From assembly GCF_021228125.1 (NCBI RefSeq), contig NZ_JAJQQS010000018.1:144039-208038 (forward strand): a stretch of DNA of 64,000 nucleotides, in the 5' to 3' direction. Below are positions 61,161-64,000 of the stretch, one piece after another; position 1 is the first letter of the stretch, and each line of letters opens with the position of its first letter. The notes beneath the pieces are model-generated. The model did not search any database, was not told the origin of the DNA, and saw only the letters and a list, made by a program, of their open reading frames with translations. Source of the stretch: Streptomyces albireticuli (GTDB taxonomy: Bacteria > Actinomycetota > Actinomycetes > Streptomycetales > Streptomycetaceae). Made by a program: the position numbers and the translations under genes.

Positions 61161-61182
61161 GAATTGCACATTTCTTCAATTC
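61161..61182. promoter_or_regulatory. GAATTG/CAATTC inverted repeat shared with the sulP operator
   Basis: GAATTG (61161-61166) and CAATTC (61177-61182) with 10 bases between, the same half-sites as in the 55963-55994 operator. It lies between the second ArsR operon and the divergent PhnA-like gene, and 22 bp before that gene's -10 box TACAGT. Confidence 0.6.
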
Positions 61183-61216
61183 GTCATTCTTGCGGGCCCG
61201 GGGCTACAGTGGCGCC

Positions 61217-61570
61217 GTGACCGAGAACCTGCCGCCGTGCCCCGAATGCTCCAGTGCGTACACCTATGAGATGGGGGCGCTCCTGGTCTGCCCCGAATGC
61301 GGCCACGAGTGGACGCCCGCGCCCGCCGGGGCCGCGGGTGACACCGAGGACGGGGTGATCAGGGATTCGGTCGGCAATGTCCTCGCCGACGGCGACACGG
61401 TCACGGTGACCAAGACCTTGAAGGTCAAGGGCCACCCGACCGGGATCAAGGCGGGCACCAAGGTGCGCAACATCCGCCTCGTGGAAGGCGTGGCAGGCCA
61501 CGACATCGACTGCAAGATCGATGGGTTCGGCGCCATGCAGCTCAAGTCCAGCGTGGTCAAGAAAGCCTGA
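61217..61570 (+). CDS. PhnA-type zinc ribbon protein
   Basis: A 117-residue protein of the PhnA/YjdM family. The N-terminal zinc ribbon has CPEC (LPPCPECSSAYTYEMG) and CPEC again (LLVCPECGHEW), followed by the family core VIRDSVGNVLADGDTVTVTK, GTKVRNIRLV and HDIDCKIDGFGAMQLKSSVV. Function unknown despite the old phosphonate name. GTG 61217 lies 6 bases after -10 TACAGT, so the message is probably leaderless. Divergent from the second ArsR operon. Confidence 0.93.
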   Translation: MTENLPPCPECSSAYTYEMGALLVCPECGHEWTPAPAGAAGDTEDGVIRDSVGNVLADGDTVTVTKTLKVKGHPTGIKAGTKVRNIRLVEGVAGHDIDCKIDGFGAMQLKSSVVKKA

Positions 61571-61681
61571 CCCGCCACGGCGACACAGGGGGCGGCGGCC
61601 AGGGCTCGTGGGCGGGCCGCGGAACGGGACCGTGGTGCCTGGGCCATCCGTGATGTCAGTGGCGCCTGCGACGCTGCCGGC

Positions 61682-62086
61682 ATGACACCGTGGAATCTGC
61701 TTGATCTCGACAGGGCCCTGCGAGCGAGTTGGGCCGCCGATACCTGTTCCCCGGACGACCTCGCTCGCGCCGGCTGGGAACCGGGGAACCCGGCCTGGGG
61801 CCACTGCGACATCACCGCGTTGATCGTCCATGACATCTTCGGCGGCGACCTGGTCGTGGGCGAGGTGCGTCTCGACGGAAACCAGCAGGGCTTTCACTGG
61901 TGGAACCGGCTGCCCAGCGGTGTCGAACTCGATCTGACGCGAGAACAGTTCCAGTGCGGGCAGACCATCACTGCGGACCGTGCCGTCGAACGCCCGCCGG
62001 GCCCTCTGCGTCGCTGGGACGAATACCTTCTTCTGCGCAGGCGCGTCATCGAGCGCCTTGGCGATCTCCCGGAGCCGGCCGTTTGA
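61682..62086 (+). CDS. YunG-like protein
   Basis: A 134-residue protein of the YunG family of unknown function: CDITALIVHDIFGGDLVVGE is the characteristic block, followed by HWWNRLPSGVELDLTREQF and the tail LLLRRRVIERLG. The family occurs scattered in bacteria and has a cysteine-histidine pair (here in WGHCD) that could be catalytic. ATG 61682 has only a weak site upstream. Monocistronic. Confidence 0.85.
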   Translation: MTPWNLLDLDRALRASWAADTCSPDDLARAGWEPGNPAWGHCDITALIVHDIFGGDLVVGEVRLDGNQQGFHWWNRLPSGVELDLTREQFQCGQTITADRAVERPPGPLRRWDEYLLLRRRVIERLGDLPEPAV

Positions 62087-62164
62087 TCGGGGCATGGTCA
62101 GCCGACCGGGGTGAGAGGGTGACGCCCTGGCGCCTTCCTCTTGCCCTGCCGATGCCGTCGCACG

Positions 62165-62330
62165 TCATTGACCTGCCATCACGGCGTTCAGAAACACCTT
62201 GTACCGGGCCGTCCGCTCCGTCCACAGCGCGTCCGACGCGCACGTGTCCACGGAGAACTCCCCGCTCCGCTCCGCCTCCCGCAGATGGAACGCCACACGC
62301 GCCACACGCTGCGGCCGGAAGAGACGACCG
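62165..62330 (-). other. Possible gene remnant on the minus strand
   Basis: The frame reads VARVAFHLREAERSGEFSVD and WTERTARYKVFLNAVMAGQ before its stop and has good codon bias. No start codon or ribosome site fits, and the frame runs backwards into the next gene. I cannot name a family. Confidence 0.3.
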
Positions 62331-62391
62331 TGATCGAAAAGGCGGCTCACGGGACGAGCACGTTCCGCGAAGCGACTGGTATTACTGGTGG

Positions 62392-62769
62392 ATGCAGGAA
62401 GAGACCGCACGTTCCGCGATCGACACGTTCATCTCAGCGTTCAACGCCTCGGACGACAGCTATGTGACTGTTCTGCTCTCCCAGGCCCTGACCTCGGACG
62501 TGGTGTTCTGGGGGCCGTTGGGGCGCAGTGAGGGGATCGAGTCGGTCGAGCGGTTCGTGCTGGACATCCGACGGCATCCGGCGGGTACGGGAACGATGGT
62601 GCGCTGCTCGGCGGTGGACATGCCGGGCGAGTGGGCCCGGTACCAGTGGGTTTTCACCACGCCGGACGGAGGCCCCCGCCTGGCGGGAACGGACGTCGTC
62701 CATCTGCGACGGAGCCTCATCGACCAGGTCATCGTCTTCGCGGGCGAAATCGAGCCGTCCGCCTCCTGA
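62392..62769 (+). CDS. SnoaL/NTF2-like protein
   Basis: A 125-residue protein with the NTF2-like fold: TFISAFNASDDSYVTVLLSQ, ALTSDVVFWGPLGRSEGIES, VERFVLDIRRHP and YQWVFTTPDGGPRLAGTDVV, closing VFAGEIEPSAS. Members are small polyketide cyclases, isomerases or binding proteins. ATG 62392 lies directly after GGTGG, a poor site; the reading frame is open upstream but not gene-like. Monocistronic. Confidence 0.8.
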   Translation: MQEETARSAIDTFISAFNASDDSYVTVLLSQALTSDVVFWGPLGRSEGIESVERFVLDIRRHPAGTGTMVRCSAVDMPGEWARYQWVFTTPDGGPRLAGTDVVHLRRSLIDQVIVFAGEIEPSAS

Positions 62770-63010
62770 GCCGTCCTTCTCCGCCGGCCTGGTTGGCCGG
62801 GCGGCTGCGGTGAGGGGCCAGGAACCGTTGTTCGGTGCGGGCCCGCCTCGGTGAGTCGGCGCCGCCAGGTGCTGTGCTCAGGCTGGTCGGGGCCGGGGGT
62901 GACGTTGGCGAGCGGCGAAGCAGGCGGCGGGTGGCTGAGCATGGTGCCGTTGTGCCACACACTCCACGTCGCGGCTCACGGGCGAGCGGCCGCAGTCCGG
63001 GAGGGGTAGA

Positions 63011-63172
63011 TCAGCTCTGGTCGCCCAGGTCCCGGCGGGTCAGGCGACGGGACCTGCCGAGCCGGCGCCGGACGGCTGCCGGGTCCTTCTCCGAGCGGCC
63101 GACGCCACGCACCTTGTGCGGTGCGCACAGCGTGCAGCAGCCCTTCCAGCGCCGGTGCGGTGAGTGTGCCAT
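63011..63172 (-). CDS. Small CxxC basic protein
   Basis: Fifty-three residues: MAHSPHRRWKGCCTLCAPHK, then GVGRSEKDPAAVRRRLGRSR and a tail RRDLGDQS. The WKGC-C-x-x-C-x-P-H-K and R-LG-R patterns match tiny zinc-ribbon-like proteins found in many Streptomyces genomes, of unknown role, often near ribosomal or stress genes. AAGGACTCGAACG precedes the ATG. Monocistronic. Confidence 0.75.
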   Translation of the reverse strand: MAHSPHRRWKGCCTLCAPHKVRGVGRSEKDPAAVRRRLGRSRRLTRRDLGDQS

Positions 63173-63619
63173 CGTTCGAGTCCTTTCCCAGACGCCCCGC
63201 CTTGGGGCCGGTCTGGCTCGAACAACAGCGAAGAAAAAGTCACTACGGGCATGAAGGCCATCCTCCCCCACCGGCAGAGTCCACCACCAGCCGGTTCTCG
63301 GGGGCGCCGCGGCGTATGACTCGACGGTGGGCTCCCCGACCCGCCCCGGAGAGAGCCGCCTGGTCTCACCGCGCGCACCAAGTAACGCGCCGGCCTGGGC
63401 CGTCCCTCGTTCGGACGGCCTCGGCCCCGCGTGCGCTGCAGCGGCCCGAACCAGGTGCCCGGGCGTGCGTGCCGGGCCACCAGGAGCCGTCCGGCCTCGC
63501 CGTGCGGTCCGGTTTCCCCCTGCTTCCGACCCCTTGACGGTCTCCATGTCTACCGAGGGCCCCGCCGGAGCGGCACCCATACGAGAGAGGTGCGCCGCCG
63601 AAGCGACGCACCCCGCCGG
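63173..63619. other. 447-bp stretch without a clear gene
   Basis: One hairpin, GGCCGTCC (63398-63405) with GGACGGCC (63413-63420), may end a transcript. Frames on both strands are arginine- and proline-rich and look non-coding. Confidence 0.4.
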
Positions 63620-63872
63620 TTAGCCGAAGAACACCGAGTGCACGGTCGTCGCTCCGCCGTACGCGCCGCCGGTGTTGGGCGGCAGCGTGTCCTGCGGGAT
63701 GGTGCAGGCCTCGTCCCGGTAGAGCGTGGCCACGGTGTCCGTGAAGTTGTCCACCACACCGGCGCCGCCCGGCATGACGATGCACTCGTCGTCCGACGGG
63801 TTGTCCAGGACCATCCGGAAGCCGGTGTCGGCCCGGTTGTAAGCGAACCTGCCCGACGCCGCCTGGGCGCTG
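63620..63872 (-). pseudogene. Secreted protein gene cut by an IS element
   Basis: The frame reads AQAASGRFAYNRADTGFRMV, DNPSDDECIVMPGGAGVVDN, ATLYRDEACTIPQDTLPPNT and HSVFFG, then stop. It looks like the mature part of a small secreted protein (two cysteines, beta-rich; perhaps crystallin- or I36-like) with the end of a signal peptide AQAA just before. The IS3-type end at about 63873 removes the start and most of the signal peptide. Confidence 0.6.
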
Positions 63873-64000
63873 GTTGAACCGTTCCGACTTCTCTGCCGCT
63901 CCGTTGTGAGCTAGCAGAGAGGATGGGCGCCATGCCCAAGAAGATTGACTCAACGCTTCGTAGCCAGGCTGTGCGGCTGGTGATGGAGCATCGCGCGGAG
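63873..64000 (+). mobile_element. Left end of an IS3-type insertion element
   Basis: The sequence from TGGTTGAACCGTTCC onward breaks the reading frame of the secreted gene and leads after 59 bp to a transposase start. The right end is outside the window, so inverted repeats and target duplication cannot be checked. Confidence 0.65.
63932..64000 (+). CDS. IS3-family transposase OrfA, N-terminal part
   Basis: The first 23 residues, MPKKIDSTLRSQAVRLVMEH and RAE, are the opening helix of the OrfA helix-turn-helix (transposase_8 type) of IS3-family elements. The gene leaves the window at its right edge. GAGAGGATGGGCGCC precedes ATG 63932. Confidence 0.8.
   Translation, partial: MPKKIDSTLRSQAVRLVMEHRAE

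Overview
The window is very GC-rich actinobacterial DNA and fits a Streptomyces or close relative. The signs are strong G/C in third codon positions, frequent GTG starts with ATGA/GTGA stop-start overlaps, a DmdR/DtxR-type iron box, secreted chitinases and protease inhibitors, ECF sigma factors with zinc anti-sigma factors, a DUF6126-type small membrane protein and a second copy of the 24-residue ribosomal protein bL37. No rRNA, tRNA, CRISPR array or replication origin was seen. The gene mix (secreted enzymes, small biosynthetic operons, gene remnants, an IS end) looks like accessory chromosome-arm DNA, not core.

Left part (1-10.2 kb): an AhpD-like end, an ECF41-type sigma factor, an aromatic FAD monooxygenase, a secreted polysaccharide lyase 6, a secreted M14 carboxypeptidase and an iron-box-controlled ferric-siderophore ABC operon (ATPase, lipoprotein, fused double permease). 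From 10.2 to 16.3 kb, between a LysR remnant and a truncated SDR gene, lies a five-gene minus-strand operon: a PsiD-like phosphatidylserine decarboxylase homologue, a 293-residue cysteine-repeat protein, a DUF692/MNIO enzyme, its DUF2063 partner and a VioB-type ferritin-like protein. I read it as an uncharacterised peptide-modification system.

Middle (16.5-36.4 kb): a large group II PLP decarboxylase with a DJ-1/PfpI protein, a GntP permease with an operator-covered promoter, TetR/hydrolase and TetR/SDR divergons, two copies of an unrecognised 130-residue family (10.5 and 24 kb), a bL37 paralogue, secreted I36 inhibitor, GH19 chitinase and double-psi-barrel protein, then a sigma/anti-sigma pair followed by a YVTN beta-propeller and a copper-type YcnI protein.

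Right part (36.5-64 kb): a radical SAM operon ending in a ferredoxin-reductase-like flavoprotein; a P450; a SpoIIE-type phosphatase; a three-gene operon whose last protein fuses an ATP-grasp ligase to a PLP decarboxylase; a ricin-B lectin; and a 1646-residue secreted protein joining a ribosome-inactivating (ricin A-like) domain, hemopexin repeats, ricin-B lectin repeats and a GH18 chitinase. After it come two ArsR-controlled operons facing each other, whose arsR genes share a 108-bp identical inverted segment. The window ends in a secreted-protein gene cut by the left end of an IS3-type element.
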